A stretch of DNA of 64,000 nucleotides from Simmondsia chinensis. Taxonomy: Eukaryota; Streptophyta; Magnoliopsida; Caryophyllales; Simmondsiaceae. Numbering within the stretch: position 1 is the stretch's first letter; the number at the start of each line of letters is the position of its first letter. The stretch covers positions 26,187,172 to 26,251,171 of the forward strand of contig JAGTTD010000008.1 in NCBI GenBank assembly GCA_018398585.1. The letters run 5' to 3'. The notes under the pieces are model-generated. The model was given only the letters and a program-made list of their open reading frames with translations, did not search any database and was not told the origin of the DNA. Both the position numbers and the translations under genes were made by a program. Below are positions 44,310 through 56,820 of this stretch, piece by piece.

Positions 44310-44875
44310 GGGTGCAAACGAGCCGAGCCGAGCCGAGCACCCCCTTGTTCGAACTCGAGTTCGATAAGGCTTATCGAGCTCGAGTTCAAGCCGAGCTCTT
44401 ATCGAGCACTTCTAACCCTTGTTCGAACTCGGCTCGATAAGAATATACTGCGTTCAATGCTCGGCTCGGCTCAGCTCGTTAGGCTTATCGAGCAGAGTCG
44501 AGCTCATTATCGAGTCGAGCGGAGCTCATTATCGAGCCAAACTTACAATCGAGTCGAGCTCATTAACGAGCCGCTTTATAAGTTATTATCGAGCCATTAT
44601 CTAACTATTTTTGAACCAATGCCAATTGTTATCGAGCTCATAATGAGCCCTTAACAAGCTCGTATTGAGCCCTTAACGAGCTCTTATCGAGCCCTTATCA
44701 AACTGTTCGTGAACATTAGCGAGCAGAGCACCCCCTGTTCGAACTCGGCTCGGTAAGCTTATCGAGCCTGCTCGAACTCGACTCATTAAGCTATCGAGCT
44801 CTCCTAATGAACACGAACGAGCCCTAATCAATTTCGAACATGAGTAGTTCATCGAACACTCTGTTCGTTTACACC
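44310..44875. mobile_element. Small inverted-repeat element rich in CGAGCT motifs
   Basis: Starts gggtgcaaacgagccgagcc and ends ttcgtttacacc, which are imperfect inverted ends; ttgag flanks both sides (44305-44309, 44876-44880). The interior is packed with ttatcgagc, gctcgat and gaactcg motifs in both orientations. No coding sequence. It is MITE-like; the superfamily is uncertain. Confidence 0.6.
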
Positions 44876-44916
44876 TTGAGACCTATTTGTGGGACAAAAA
44901 CAAAAAGATCAATGAC

Positions 44917-45045
44917 GAAGCCCTCCTAGTGTCAGTGGTTGGGTAGGCTGTTTGCCACCCAGAGATCCAGTGTTCGAGGCAAGGTATCACCCCCCCTCCC
45001 CTGCCTTTAAAGGCGTTTGTAATATCCAAAAAAAAGAAAAAATCA
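44917..45045 (+). mobile_element. tRNA-related SINE with A-rich tail
   Basis: tagtgtcagtggttgggtag (A-box-like) and gtgttcgaggc (B-box-like, about 44970-44980) are spaced as in a pol III tRNA promoter. An A-rich end follows near 45028-45041. The cloverleaf is not intact, so a functional tRNA is unlikely. A weak flanking match (aaaaagatcaat / aaaaaatcaat) may be its target duplication. Confidence 0.55.
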
Positions 45046-45713
45046 ATCATGCTTCTATTAGATTGATTATATTATTGCACTATTTCCTAAAACATTTAAT
45101 TTGTAGATATTATAATATAATCTCCAAGAGTTAATTCATTAATGTCGGCTAAGTTTATCGATCAAAATTATAAAAATTAGGATAGAATCTTTGGTTTATC
45201 TTTATTATTAATATTATTAAGGGATTTCTGTTAATTTTTTTAGAAAAAAAATGCTTTCAAATGTTTATGTTCTTCATTAATACAACTTTGAAAATTTTCA
45301 AAAATCCGCCTTTAAAAGTTTAAACTTTTTTCAATCAACCACCTACATTAAAACCATTAGTTTTTTGTTGATGTTCCTCGTGTAATTTTACATATTTGCA
45401 TACAAAATATGGGGAGATAAGCACACATATTAGTTTAAGATACCTCACCAAAACAATATACCTTCAAGATGGACAGGTAAATGTGTTGTGTTGTGTTGTG
45501 TTTTTATTTGTGTTATCTGAGAAGTGGAGTCAACCTGAACTTGACCCGTTTATTAAATGTGTTAAGACCTCCCAACCTTTACCCAACCCAATTACTAAAT
45601 TGGGTAATTCATGGGTTACACATTTAACTATATTAGTGATTTTTTTTATATTAAATGTTAGTTTGTCAACTTAAAACATGTCAATAACAAACCATGGTTG
45701 ATGCTAAGAATAA
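45046..45713. other. Non-coding stretch left of the L1 insertion
   Basis: AT-rich; short open frames only, none resembling a known protein. Confidence 0.55.
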
Positions 45714-45947
45714 ACACATGACATATTTTTTTTTTTTTGATAATTAGCGACAGAGTTGCGATACAAAGTAGGCAGCTCCAACAAACGAGCCCTAAGTCGA
45801 CCCGTAAGAGAACGGGGATCAAAACAACAAAAACAGAACAAACAGGAAAACAAGCAAAAGCAGGCATACCTTAAGAGCCTCAAACAGGGAGGACTCGAAA
45901 ATAGGACAAACCAAAAGATAGGAATATATGAGAGACAAGCCCCTAAA

Positions 45948-47734
45948 CTATAGAAGCAAGCGCTCAAGTATAATCGGATCATAATCGTCAAAACCCAGCC
46001 CTAGTCTTTTCCCTATCTCCCACATGCACTCCGCAGCAAGGAGCTTACCGGTGTATTTAACACTATCGCCCCTTTTCACTAGACTTCTTTTTTTTTGTTT
46101 GCCAGAGACCTTTGTTGATCTCTTTGCACTATTCCTCGGTGACATGTCCTTTAGGAAATCTTGTAGTTTTCGCTTAGCTTGCTCGTTCATCTTGTGCTTT
46201 AGGGCTCTCTTACCCCTTTTTGTTGCACCCAACTTAGGGATTCGATGTCCCGCCAACACTTTTTCCCTTTTTTAGCCAACTGAGCTGGACTCCTCCATAA
46301 ACGACACCGACACCTGGATATTCTTGGGCAAACTTTCCTCTGTACGTGGGGGTCTTGCAAAGGCGAGGGCTCAAAACCCGGTGGATACTTAAGCCCAGAG
46401 GACCCTGAGTCATTATAACTTATGGCATCTCGGGCTTCGTTCTCATGAAACGATGTCTGATCATGAAACTAAACTGTTTCGGCTATATCTTTCTCGACCC
46501 ACGGTAGGAGGAGAGGAAAGTATTGGTTTACTCAAGCTTCTTGGATTGGTGGTTGAGAAACAGGCTGGGGGAAGGGAAGAAGAAGAGATGATCGTAGGCA
46601 ATAGCAATCAGAGGCCCATCCCCCAATACACTGACCATCAACATGAATTGCAGCCTGGCCCAAAACTTGCTGGACCAATCTCATGCCATCATTTACTATC
46701 CTTGAATGGGGTACTACATAGCACTCACAATCTCCCATGACTCCTGCTATGTACTCAGGAAAAGGACAAACCTGTAAAGTATGCCGAATCAAAGTGGTGC
46801 AAGCTTTGTGTTGTTGTGAATGCAAAGAAAATGAGGCGTGTTCCCTTGATAATCTAGCCAAGAAAGCAAAAGCAACGACTCTAGGAGAGTAGTCTGGAAT
46901 CAATTCTAAACTACCCTCTTTGATAAGTACCTGGCGAGATCCCTCGTTAACCTAAACTTTGACCATCTAATGAATAAGTGTTGGGGAACAAGTGTCAATA
47001 AGAACCCTAGCAACATCAACACATCTCATTGCTAAAGCCCTGGAATCCACTTTGATGAGTGAAACATTCCTTAGATTAGCAGAAGACAGGTAATCCATGG
47101 ATCTTAATCCATACATTTCTGTTAAGAGAGCCAAGGGTCTTGCCAGAGTGTCTAAGAACCTTTTTAAATCTACGAAGTAGAATCTCTTTGCATGGATCGA
47201 GATAGGATTCTAAGGAATCAACAGAATTGCATACCAGGATAAAGGTGTTGGGGCTTAACCCTCTAGGGGCTAAACCTTCAAGGTTATTCTCCATAAAAAA
47301 CGTGAGGACATTGTCTAGAGCATCATCATTGATTGATTGAGCAATTATTGATCTGTTTAGCTAGGCCTCCACCCACTTGTTGGTATTTATCACCACAATC
47401 ATGATTGGCCTCTATAGCACAGGATTGTTAGTGAACCCCTGAGTGTGGTTGGTCCTGAAGAAGTAATCCTTCTCCACGGATTAGCCCATTCAACTCTAAG
47501 CTTGACACCCACTACTCATCTTCCATTCATGGTTACAATTTCCCTTGCAGCTTCACTCCTACTTCGAAACCTAACAAAGCCATAAGAAAATATTGAATTC
47601 ATCCTTTTGTTCTTGATCCATGAGTTTGTTGTTGTTTCTGGTAGACCATCAAAGAAGATGGACACTGCCTCGCCGGAAGTTGACATTTCAAACGCCCAAA
47701 TGGATTCAGGTGTTGGAGGAATATTTTGATCCAT
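45948..47734 (-). pseudogene. L1 ORF1-like protein, broken
   Basis: On the minus strand the start at 47734 reads MDQNIPPTPESIW. An RNA-recognition motif follows (AVSIFFDGLPETTTNSWI ... FSYGFVRFRSRSEAAREI), ending at a stop after MNGR (47516). Further on, SLESYLDPCKEILLRRFKKV and RNVWIKIHGLPVF (about 47080-47230) match the DUF4283-like domain of plant L1 ORF1. RCVDVARVLIDTCSPTLIH lies near 46990-47030. The C-terminus (AECMWEIGKRLGLGFDDYD, 45960-46020) is like the end of other plant L1 ORF1 proteins. ORF1 proteins bind LINE RNA. Several stops and frame changes make it non-functional. Confidence 0.8.
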
Positions 47735-48014
47735 GATAGTTGCAGAAGGGATGGTAGTGGTGGAGATGAAAGAGAGAGACGGAATGACAAAAGGTGGGTT
47801 AGATGTGGCAGTGGCGGCAGCGGGGGTAGCGGCTGGTGGTGGTGGAGTGGTGATGGCACGGCGGAAATGGAGTTTAGGAAGAGTAAGGAGAAGACGAAGG
47901 GGTTTGGAATGCAGTGACCTTGGTGGGTAAATGAGAGAGGAGGATAGATGCAGGAGCTTACGATTATGGAGCTAACTGCAGTGAAAGTGGTGGTGGTAAT
48001 GGCTTAGAGGTGGC

Positions 48015-48665
48015 TGTCACGAACCCAAGGGTTGGTGACGGGATATTCACGGACCTAAGTTCATGATGGTGAAATAGAGGTTAGATGAGAAAGAGAAATA
48101 GACTTAGAATATAGGATGAGAAAGAAATTAGAGTATGAGATGAGAAAATAAGTGAAATTTTAAGATGAGAAGAGAAGAATTTTTAAGATGAGAAAGATAG
48201 AATTTCATTCATATAATTTTTGGATGATTTATAACTTGCAACTTCATACATATATATAGTGCTCAACACCAACTACTTACATTTAATGACTTAAAGCTAA
48301 TACATTGAACTAGTATAAATCTTGCTCATCCTCCAAAGTCACGTGTGACTTCAAGGCAAAATGGAGGGAAACACTTAGGGAAATTGGAGGGAAACCTATT
48401 CAACTACCCTAGATATTTTAAGTAAATATTCTAGAACACTTTCTTAAAAATGGGCAAGGGAACCGGTAGCAAAAGGGCCAAACAAGTGAATTGGGCTGAC
48501 GGGAAATTAGGCAAGGACATGCGGTTGGGCTGGGCCATGTTAATGGCTTGACTTACTTATATATATATATATATATTCATATAATGCTCAAATCAAAAAA
48601 TTATGAATACTTAATAGGCATCTTAGTATGTTGTCTTGACAAGGCCACGGCCTAACGTCGTGACA
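48015..48665 (-). repeat. Element I 3' LTR
   Basis: 651 bp. A minus-strand TATA-like run lies at about 48248-48260. A purine-rich minus-strand tract (gagaggacggcat) follows at 48666-48678. Confidence 0.9.
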
Positions 48666-48719
48666 ATGCCGTCCTCTCGAAACAATCCTTGTCCTCAAGG
48701 ATCAAAATCTGGAAATTGT

Positions 48720-50335
48720 TTTAGGATTTAGGTCAAGTCTTCCCAAGTTTCTTTCTCCTCAGTACCATTGGTCCAGTGTACCTTGATCTTGCGCACTCTT
48801 CTGCCCTCGTGCTTGTCCTAACGTCGTTCTATGACTCTTGTAGGTTCGAAGGTAGCATCTTCATGGTTCTTGGCTTTCTTCAACTACTTCATCACTTGTT
48901 CGACCTTCTTCTTAATGGTTTGGACTACCCCTTTGTGAGACAACGAGTTTAAGGTGGTCTTTTTCTTTTGTCCCTGAAGCGTGATCTCCTTGCCGTCCCT
49001 GTGGCATGTGAGTCGGAGTGCGGCGAAGTCAAAACTGATCGGTTCGTACTTTTGAAGCCATTCTACCCCCAGTACTAAGTCATGACCCCTTCAAATTTAG
49101 GGCCCCAAGGTTGTCCTTGAACGTGACTCCTTGTGCCTTCCACTCAATCTCAGGACATCGTGAGTAACTTACTAGAGCTTCCCCATTGGCCACGGTCACC
49201 GTCATAGCAGCTGTAAGGAAAGTCGGTAGCTTGAATTTCTTAATCAGTTGCTCGTCAATTAAACTGTGGGTGCTTCCACTGTCCACAAGGATTATTACAG
49301 GTCTACCCTTGATGCTTCCTCTGATCCTGAAGGTGTTGTGTGCGACTTTTCCTTGCAAGGCACACAACGAGACTTCAATATCTTCTTCTTCTGCTTTATC
49401 TGCTTCTTCCTCTTGGCTCTGTTCTTCCTCCACCCCTCTCATACTTTTGAGTTGCTTAGGTTTGCACACATGACCGGGAAAGTACCGCTCTTGACACCGA
49501 TAGCATCTGCTGTGATCACGTGTGGGCTACGAGGACACTGCTGACACGGTGGGCCCTCCTCTAGACACGGTTGGCTTGGACACGGAGTGGGATGAGAACT
49601 GTGGCTGCTGTGTTTGGTTCAGCATGATGGACTTAGTTACGGTTTCGTCCCTGCGGACCTGGACAAGCCTCAGTGTTGGCTGCATAATGGTCCTTAGTTC
49701 TTCTACTGCAACTTCCTGTAGCCTAGCTTGCTCAAAAGCCGTACTTAAGTCTGGAGGTTTTCCAGCCTTAACCATGGCCCTTAGGGATGGTTTAAGTCCA
49801 CCAATGAAGCTTGAGATGAAGCAGTCTTCACCTAAGGTGGGGTGATACATTGTCATCCAGCTCCTTAGTTCTTCAAAACGGATGACATACTCCTCAACTG
49901 TCCCTTCTTGCTTAATCTTGCTGAATTCCTCCACCATATCATAGAGGAAGTGGTCCCCGAATCTCTTGCAAAACTCGTCCAAGAAGAATTGCCAGGTCAT
50001 GTGCGGGTGCTTGAGCTCTAGGGCGTGGAACCATATGTCACCATAGTCATGGAGATGATTTGAGGCATGCTCCACCCATTCTTCGATTGGGACTTGATAC
50101 CACCGAAAGTATTTTTGGCACTTTCGAATCCAAACTCTAGGATTAGACCCTTTGAACTTCGGTATTTCTATCCTTGGATTGTGATTGGACCATGAATGGT
50201 TACTCCCATTGTCATGGCTATTTCCTCCTTCTTCCATGACCCAGTTTGGGCCTCGATTGGTCCTTTGCTCAAGGGAACGCGTGGGTGGTGGTAATAACGC
50301 ATCTCCCCCTAAACGGCCAAGGCTTCCAGATCCAC
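48720..50335 (-). pseudogene. Element I gag (3' part), protease and fused chromodomain-like end
   Basis: On the minus strand the capsid-like gag domain (PRVWIRKCQKYFRWYQVPIE, MTWQFFLDEFCKRFGDH) runs 50237-49527 and is close to that of element C. A frame change leads to protease with [15 protein letters not shown] (near 49290). After a 1-nt shift near 49080 it continues GHDLVLGVEWLQKYEPISFD. About 48880 the reading passes directly to FEPTRVIERR, RRVRKIKVHWTNGTEEKETW and ILKQFPDFDP, a chromodomain-type C-terminus. So RT, RNase H and integrase are removed and protease is fused to the C-terminal domain. Confidence 0.85.
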
Positions 50336-50760
50336 CACTACAAAAAAAGTTACTATTACCAACAGCAGGATTGTTGTTGGCAATGGCAATTTTTCTGTTG
50401 GTAAAGGCTTTACCAATAGAAATCGATCTGTTGGTAAGCAGTTGGTATTGCCTTTGTTGGTAAAGGCTTTACCAGCAGAAATTTGAAGTTGTTGGTAATA
50501 CCTCTATAATAGCTACAATTGTTTATTTGTTGGTAAAAGTTATACCAACAAAAGCTTTTTGTTGGTAAAGGGTATTATCAACAAAATATTTTTTATTGGT
50601 AAAGAATATTGCCAATAACAAATTCTTTATTTGTAAATGATATACCAACAAAAAATTCTCTGTTGGTAAAAGTTTTACCAACAAAACAATGTCTATTGGC
50701 AAAAAGTATGCTACCAAAGACTTATTTTGTTATTACCAACAATAATTTCATATTGCTACT
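50336..50760. repeat. Element J left terminal and subterminal repeats
   Basis: CACTA end followed by at least ten ttgttggtaa or ttaccaacaa motifs in both orientations. In CACTA elements such subterminal motifs bind the transposase. Confidence 0.8.
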
Positions 50761-53144
50761 CTCTACATCAAAAACATAGTTTGTGGGTGGCATCACCTCG
50801 TCACAACAATTTACAAATATATATAATCAAATCTATCGTTGCATCCAAAATGTATACAACTCCATCCATGTTTATTCCACAACAAAAGGAAAGCATCAAA
50901 AACAAATCTACAACTCCATCTAAAATCTAATTTAACCAGTATAAATAGCTAAAAAGAAAAATCCATCATCTACCAAAAAGTTCTAATTAATTTGTCTACA
51001 ACAAGAACAACCAACATCATACATCTTCCTACACATAATCTTCATCGGCAAATCTTCCTCTTCACATTCGTGATTAAGCTCATCATCCAATGATCTTCCA
51101 TTTTCCTATGACAATGACAAATAGAGACATTAAACAATAACATAAGCTCGATCTCAATTTTTTAGCATAAACGCAAATTATTACACTAAAACATTGTCAT
51201 AGAGCCTATACACAACATCATAAGGATTTCTTTAGTAAATAGAGAACATGACTTTCAATTGGAATATATTATAACACTAAAACATTCATATTTGCATAAT
51301 GTAATAGAAAGTTCAACTCCTATATTTGAATTTGGAAAGGAGTTTGTCATGATTTCCTCTACATCTCTTAACTTATAAGCATCATGTACTAACTCATGCA
51401 AATTCATATGCATTCTAGAGCTATTCATTGGTAAACAATCATAAGAATGTGAGTTCCCAATTAATATGGTTATTAACTCATAAGCATCAAAATGTCAATG
51501 TATATTTCCCTTAAATGGAGTTGTCTCCCAAGAAATGTTCACCAAACTGTAGTATTATCACATGAAAAATGAATTCATTATACTTCATAAATACATCTAA
51601 AGTGTCATACATACACACAAACAATAAAACTATATATATCATATCCGTATCTAAAATCAGTTATGTATAGACGGTTTCTAGTCTTTGCTAGTTATAAAGG
51701 ATGAGTCTTTCAAAAGTAAACCCAATCGAGCAGACACAAACATATCTGAATATATTTATTTGCAAACCCTATATAGCTTCCAATGTATCAAACATATGAA
51801 GAAAAAGGTTTTGTAATCTATCAAAATCCACCAAACTATATAACAGTTTGCTTGGGTGCCTATATTCACGAACTTGCGAAATACATTTTCCAAAACAATG
51901 GCTTCTTAAACAGGGAATGAACACAACCAACATGTCACTAGGTTTCTCCTTGGCATCAAATTAAACACAACACATAACTACCTTGAGTACATCTATTTCA
52001 TTATAACCATTTACAGTACATTTCAGAGTTACCTAAATTTGAGTCCAATGGAGAAAATGTTTCTAAGAAGCAACAATAGTCAATATGATTCACTCAATTA
52101 TATCACAGAAAGAATAAACAAGCCAAATAAATGATCCAGTCAATATGATTCACTCAATTATATCACATAATTGAGTGTTAATATACTTACTTGCTAATGT
52201 TAATCCATGAACATCACTAGGAGTTGCTTCAAAAAGTGGTGGATGGCTTCTAAATCCTGTCAACAAGACCTACAAGACCTACAACATGAACATCACTAGG
52301 AGTTGCTAATTTTAACCCTCCCACGATGGCCTAATGCATCGATTAATACTATAATTGTAATGAAATCCCAAAAAACAGCAACTTGCAGCTGGAGGGCAAC
52401 TTTTCAGCTCAATATTTCTTTATTTTTTTCGACTAATACATTGAACCAAAGCTTAAATAAGTTATTTAAACATCTTCATAACATGTTTTAGCAGTATTTG
52501 GGTGGAAGATTTCATAAAAAAATGAAGAAAAATGGTAAAGAAATCAGCTTGACAAATTCGGTTCCAGAAACTTGCACAGCTCACTTCAACTTGCAATTTG
52601 AGGTGGCAAAATGCACGAATAAAGTGAAAGAACCTCTTATACACTCCATTAACATGTAAAATTTGATTTTAGGGCTGAATTTGGGCGGTGAAAAGTTAAA
52701 AAAAATTGAAAAAATCAGCAAGTTACAGCCAAATCTGCAGAAGTGGGTTGTGCTGCAGGAAGCTCAAATGGGAGCTAATTTTTGAGATTTTTTCTAAGTT
52801 TTTTATTCCAAACTCTACTTGTATAAATAGGGGGTGTGTTGGGGTGTTTTTTGATCCAAATTTGAGAGCCAAAAACACACTAGAGTCAGGTCTAAGAGAG
52901 GGTCGGAATTGGCTAGTCGTGCACTGTCAACAACCTCTGTTTTCTGTGTTTTTGGTATATTTTGCTTTTTTTTTTTTTTTTTTTTTTTAACTTCATGAAA
53001 TTTATGTTTGTTATGCATTATATTAAGTTTAGTATGAACTAATTTTGTCAAAACCCTTCTTGCTTCACATCAAAATCACCAACAAAACAAAGAAATCAAA
53101 TCGGGTTTAAGTACTTAGAATCAGAACCCTAACTTCAAAATGCA
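50761..53144. other. Element J interior, unassigned
   Basis: AT-rich. It includes a 30-bp near-repeat (gtcaatatgattcactcaat at about 52080 and 52139) and a repeated gaacatcactaggagttgct (about 52210 and 52287). No domain recognised. Confidence 0.45.
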
Positions 53145-53460
53145 TCATGTAACAACCCATGCATATCATCAAGTGGATCATCTGACTCACCATCATCAAT
53201 ACTCTCATCATTAACATCGATAGATAACAACTCATCTCCATGAAAAATCGAAAAATTTGTATGAACTCCCTTCCAAACTAAGTGTTAACGAACAATGTTT
53301 TGTTGAACAAACATTACAGAACCACATATCTTACACGGGCACTTGATCCTATCATTTAAAGATGTAGTACTTTTTGCAGTGCTTATGTATTATTCCACTC
53401 TATTCATAAATTCTTGACTAAACCTGGGCAAATTTATCCAACTTTTTTGACCATCATTCA
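53145..53460 (-). pseudogene. CACTA transposase-associated domain remnant
   Basis: On the minus strand a frame with stops reads W-I-N-L-P-R-F-S-Q-E-F-M-N-R-V-E, then RIKCPCKICGSVMFVQQNIV and HLVWKGVHTNFSIFHGDE. This matches the pattern of the N-terminal zinc-binding domain found ahead of Tnp2-type CACTA transposases (W...PR.S.EY, I.CPC..C, HL...GF...Y..W..HGE). The catalytic part is absent, so J would have to be moved by another element's transposase. Confidence 0.7.
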
Positions 53461-54230
53461 ATCACTTCTCCTATAGAAGTCAAATTGAGAAGCATCACAA
53501 ATTAGTTAATTCTTATAACTATATTAAAGTCTATACTTATAATACAAAAAGTTTCCTAGTATAAAATCTTCTTACATAGAAATGTATATTAGTGTCATTA
53601 TATCAACCATCTATTAGAATAACAAGGTACAACAATATCACAAATGTTGCAGATCAAATAATAATAGATAACAACATGTCACATTCAACAAACTTAAACC
53701 TCATTTACATCATCTTCATGAGTATAATCAATTACAAGCTCCCTTTTCAATTAAAATTCCACTTCTAATTTCCATATTTAATTTTCTCAATCTCTAGTTT
53801 CTGACCAAAAATAATCAAAAATTAATTATAAAGGAAATACCGTCACCAATATAACAAATTCTCAATTACTTTCTCCTTTCTCGCACTCTCTACACACATA
53901 TTGGCATCCCAATAGAGAACTCAACTAAAATCCAAATGGAAAATTCGGAACTTTTTGTTGTCCCAATAAGTGAACAGTACCACCAACTAGCAAATGAACA
54001 TTCATGCAAAAGTAACAAGAAATTTCAACAGTTACCAAAACCCCTAAAATACACTAAAAACGTGCACTTAGAACCCTAATTTCAATAGCTTCATTCACTT
54101 CTAAGCCCTAATTTACATCAAAATCCAATGAAGTTAACAAAAAAAATTGGATAAATTGAAGAACATATCAACAAAAAAAAAAAAAGATAGAAATATAAAA
54201 AATAGCATAGATTAACTCACTAGAAAGGCG
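53461..54230. other. Element J interior, unassigned
   Basis: AT-rich, with no coding domain seen. Confidence 0.45.
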
Positions 54231-54454
54231 ACGAGAATGGAAACATGGATAAGCAAACAGATGAAGAAGAAAAGGAAGAATGAAGAAAGTTAAAAGAATG
54301 AAAAATCATGTTATTTAAGTAATTTTGGAGAACAAAATTTGAGCGGAAGCGGGAGTGGGAGCGGGCGAATGAAATTTGAGAGAGTTACAGAGTGAAATTT
54401 GAGAGAGTGAGATGAAAATTGAGGGGGAAGAGGAGGGGAGCAGGGCGGCAGAGA

Positions 54455-54740
54455 AAACCGCGTCAATAAGACACGGTTTTTAGTATCTGAACCGCGTTTC
54501 TTACGCTCGGTTTATAGATAAACCGAGTCTTTACGACGCAGTTTTAATACGAGTCAAACGCTTCCATGAGACGCGCTTTTAGTTATGCAATTTTATTTAA
54601 ATGTTATTGGGCGCTGGTAATAAGCCGCGTTAATTAAACGCGGTTTTTTGAAGCAGTTTTATCTGAAAATAAACGCGTGTTTTTAACGCGGTTTTATTTA
54701 AGTATAACCGTGTTTTTTAAATGCGGTTTATTTGTTGCCA
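54455..54740. repeat. Block of AACCGCGTT-type inverted motifs inside J
   Basis: At least ten copies of aaccgcgt, acgcggtttt and related forms (with cggttta variants) lie in both orientations. The layout is like a CACTA subterminal region, but the motif differs from that of J. Confidence 0.7.
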
Positions 54741-54839
54741 CATGATCCACACACAAGTAAATATTTTATTTTCAGTATTATTTCTTTTATTATTTTTATT
54801 TTTGAGCATTATTTTGGGAACCGGTTCTAATATATATTT

Positions 54840-55107
54840 GATAGTCTAGTATCGTAAAATCTTCGATACAATAGGATAACAACTCAATTGTATCGGAAAA
54901 CTTTAGATACTACAGAATTTTTAGTATCAGTTGTAAAATTTTCCGATACAATAACAATGTTCCTGCTACAATGCGCCACCATGTTGCTTTAAGTGTCCAT
55001 AACCTTAGTATCGGTAGCTTGTATCCGATGTAATTAATGTCTTTTTGTATCGGTTCACATATCCGATACTAAATTTTTCGATACTAAAGGTCATTTTTCT
55101 TGTAGTG
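54840..55107. mobile_element. End of a second CACTA-type element (K) nested in J
   Basis: gtatcgg/ccgatac motifs recur in both orientations. The block ends tcatttttcttgtagtg at 55107, whose complement CACTACAAGAAAAATGA is a typical CACTA end. The opposite end was not found inside J, so K is truncated, or its other end has decayed. Confidence 0.65.
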
Positions 55108-56039
55108 GTCGTTGCCGGGGCATGGTAGGAGGTGAGAGAATTTGGGGTGTGACGGTGAAATGAAGTGACAAGGGTCTAGTGCCATTTTTACTTGTCCGCC
55201 TCTTTTTTTTGTTAATCAATTACTAATTTTTTTTAACTATTAAATTAATTTTAGGTTAGAATTGTAAGTAATGGAGGAAAATTTAAGATGGAAAATAAAA
55301 ATTTGAGAGGAAACGGGAAAAATTAAAGAGGAAAATGAAAATTAAGACGGGAAACAAAAATTGTGTAAAAAAGAATTAAGTACTATTAATTTTTTTAAAT
55401 TTAAAAATAGTGACTTTGTTTGTTGATAATTGTATTTTTAATATTATAAGAATAATACTAACAATAAATTTGACTGTTACTAAATGTCTCTATCAGTATT
55501 GGTCCAATACTAAAAATTTATTTGTTGGCAATATGATTTTGTCCCTTGGTAATAGTTATTAGTAATGAGTGAAGTACAAATATAAAAATGAAATAAGTAA
55601 ATAAAATTAAAAAATGGAGGAAAAATGAAATTGAAGAGAAAAAATAAAAATTTTTGAAAACATTATTATTATTATTATTATTATATTATTTAAAGACAAT
55701 ATTATTTAAATATATGTTCAATCATAACTTATTCCGATTATGAGGTGTACTAAGTTTTTAGTTCATAAATTTTGTGAAATAATGTTTTAATATGATAGGT
55801 TTTATATATTTTATAAAATCGTCCAATGGTGGTAAAAAAGAATTAAAAATGGGGCATAGTTACACCAATACAGATTGTTATTTAAGGTATTTTTTAATTA
55901 TATTTTTTGACTAAAAAGTTATTTCACAAAAGGCACTATAAAATTGATATATCAAACTTCATGGCATTAATATATAAATTGCTCTAATAAAATTTTTTAT
56001 AATTACTAATTTTACTAAAAATTTTGTTTATTGATAAAT
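55108..56039. other. Element J interior between K end and right subterminal repeats
   Basis: Very AT-rich, with an (att)n run near 55660-55690; nothing coding. Confidence 0.5.
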
Positions 56040-56508
56040 ATATCTATTGGTATTAATTTAGTCGATACCAACAAAATTTATTTTATTTGGCAATGATCTA
56101 GTCAATACTAACAAAATTTATTTCTACAGACGTTAAGCTAGTCAGTACCAACAGCATTTATTGCTGTTGGCATTAAGCTAGTCAATACCAATAACACTTA
56201 TTTTTGTTGGCAATGAGTTAGTCAATACCAACAGTACTTATTTCTGTTGGTATTGAGGTAGTCAATACCAATAGAAACCTATTCTGTTGGGATTGACTGT
56301 ATCTATACCAACAGAAATTTTTTTTTTTTGGGATTGATTGTATCAATACCAACAGAAATTTATTTTTATTGGGACTAAGTCTTTATTACTTTCCTTTTTT
56401 ACTCCTTCTAAGTCATTACCAACAGTAACATTTTGTTGTTGGTAATGTACAACAATTACCAACAGAACCTGGAATACTACTATTGGTAATGGTCACTTTT
56501 TTGTGGTG
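56040..56508. repeat. Element J right subterminal and terminal repeats
   Basis: Eight or more (t/c)aataccaacag and ctgttggtattg motifs, then taccaacagaacctgg and the terminal inverted repeat. They match the motif at the left end, which pairs these two ends as one element. Confidence 0.8.
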
Positions 56509-56511
56509 CAC

Positions 56512-56820
56512 CTACACCTCCATGGGCAGTGGACTCAAGGTCCACTTCGGTTGGGGCTTCAGGTTCAACCATTGGTTTCTTTTCTTGGGCTTTAACCAAT
56601 CAGCTAACGACTTCGGTTGGGGTCTTAGCTCCAATCCTATGTTGTCCACTTTGGCTCCCAGATTTTCCACCGTGGCTTCCATGTTTTCCACGGTTTTCTT
56701 CATCTCAAGGTTGGTTCGATTTTGTCGCTCGGCTAAGCTCTCCAAACTGTCCAATCGGCCTTCAATAGTGCCAATCCACTCGTTGGACTCAGTGTTTTCT
56801 GATGAGGATATACTTGTAGC
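56512..56820 (-). pseudogene. Element I gag, N-terminal part
   Basis: On the minus strand SISSSENTESNEWIGTIEGR, LDSLDSLAERQNRTNLEMKK and a coiled-coil-like stretch (VENMEATVENLGAKVDNIG) match the layout of the gag start of C (SSSEETSGSHDKIMDIERR). Element J separates it from the capsid-like part at 49527-50335. Confidence 0.75.

Larger units (their letters stand above)
50336..56508. mobile_element. CACTA (En/Spm-type) transposon J inserted in gag of element I
   Basis: The left end is CACTACAAAAAAAGTTACTA. The right end reads in complement CACCACAAAAAAGTGACCAT. A 3-bp duplication cac flanks it (50333-50335, 56509-56511), the CACTA signature. Both ends carry many subterminal motifs of the form ttgttggtaa/ttaccaacag (50355-50750; 56040-56490). 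The 6.2-kb interior has a remnant of a transposase-associated domain (53145-53460) and the end of another CACTA-type element, but no catalytic transposase. Confidence 0.9.

Noticed and set aside
44917..45045. A functional tRNA gene
   Set aside because: Promoter boxes are visible but the acceptor stem and cloverleaf do not pair well, and an A-rich tail follows; a SINE is more likely.
46453..46740. Plus-strand open frame over the L1 ORF1 region
   Set aside because: It lies opposite to the recognisable L1 ORF1 and shows no domain; it is an antisense shadow.
50336..55107. A CACTA element ending at 55107 rather than 56508
   Set aside because: The 56508 end shares the terminal repeat and the ttgttggtaa motif with the 50336 end and gives a matching cac duplication; the 55107 end does not.
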